Below, in pieces: positions 12,439 through 12,459 of a stretch of 12,459 nt of DNA. The stretch is from Porcipelethomonas sp964621265 (lineage in GTDB: Bacteria; Bacillota; Clostridia; Oscillospirales; Ruminococcaceae). A model generated the notes under the pieces. It was not told the DNA's origin and did no database searches. It saw only the letters and a list, made by a program, of their open reading frames with translations. Position 1 is the stretch's first letter, and every line of letters begins with the position of its first letter. Both the position numbers and the translations under genes were made by a program. The stretch covers positions 1 to 12,459 of the forward strand of contig CAZULQ010000048.1 in assembly GCA_964621265.1 (NCBI GenBank). The letters run 5' to 3'.

Positions 12439-12459
12439 AGATTATAGTTTATATAATAT

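Overview
The window reads as chromosomal DNA from a low-GC anaerobic member of the Clostridia, probably Oscillospiraceae (Ruminococcus-like). That placement is an inference. It rests on purine-rich Shine-Dalgarno sites before nearly every gene, AT-rich spacers with textbook sigma-A promoters, a GerW/YtfJ spore protein, a clostridial scpA-scpB-DUF2953-ytfJ-dac-rluB cluster, and a soluble three-part biotin transcarboxylase. No phage, insertion sequence, CRISPR array, tRNA or rRNA was seen.

Layout. At 1-237 there is an AT-rich spacer with a probable leftward promoter and a strong rightward promoter. At 238-786 lies an internally duplicated four-helix membrane protein, closed by its own terminator. 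At 998-1603 a TetR-family repressor sits behind a perfect-consensus promoter and inverted/direct repeats that may be its operator. rpmB (L28) at 1696-1881 runs on the minus strand; it and tetR converge, each with its own terminator. From 2071 to about 7534 a long rightward run carries an M50 site-2-type protease, scpA, scpB, a DUF2953 membrane protein, ytfJ (gerW), a D-Ala-D-Ala carboxypeptidase, rluB and a 124-residue protein of unknown function. The run joins chromosome condensation (ScpAB with SMC), envelope/spore functions and ribosome modification. The spore maturation genes spmA/spmB, often found between dac and rluB in spore formers, are absent.

From 7539 a new promoter and a structured leader precede three genes: an acyl-CoA carboxyltransferase (12S-like, short and divergent), a biotin carrier with an Ala/Pro linker (1.3S-like) and an OadA-type oxo-acid carboxyltransferase (5S-like). 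No biotin carboxylase and no membrane sodium-pump subunit is present, so the set looks like a transcarboxylase moving CO2 between an acyl-CoA and pyruvate/oxaloacetate. Next come metA at 10948-11895, whose residue 111 is Glu and so predicts acetyl rather than succinyl transfer, and a DUF4190-like membrane protein that overlaps metA by one base. A promoter at 12410-12438 faces a gene outside the window.

The most interesting points are the self-contained transcarboxylase with its divergent acyl-CoA subunit, a 16-base palindromic sequence shared by three -10 regions, and hairpins sharing a 10-base arm just before ytfJ and oadA.
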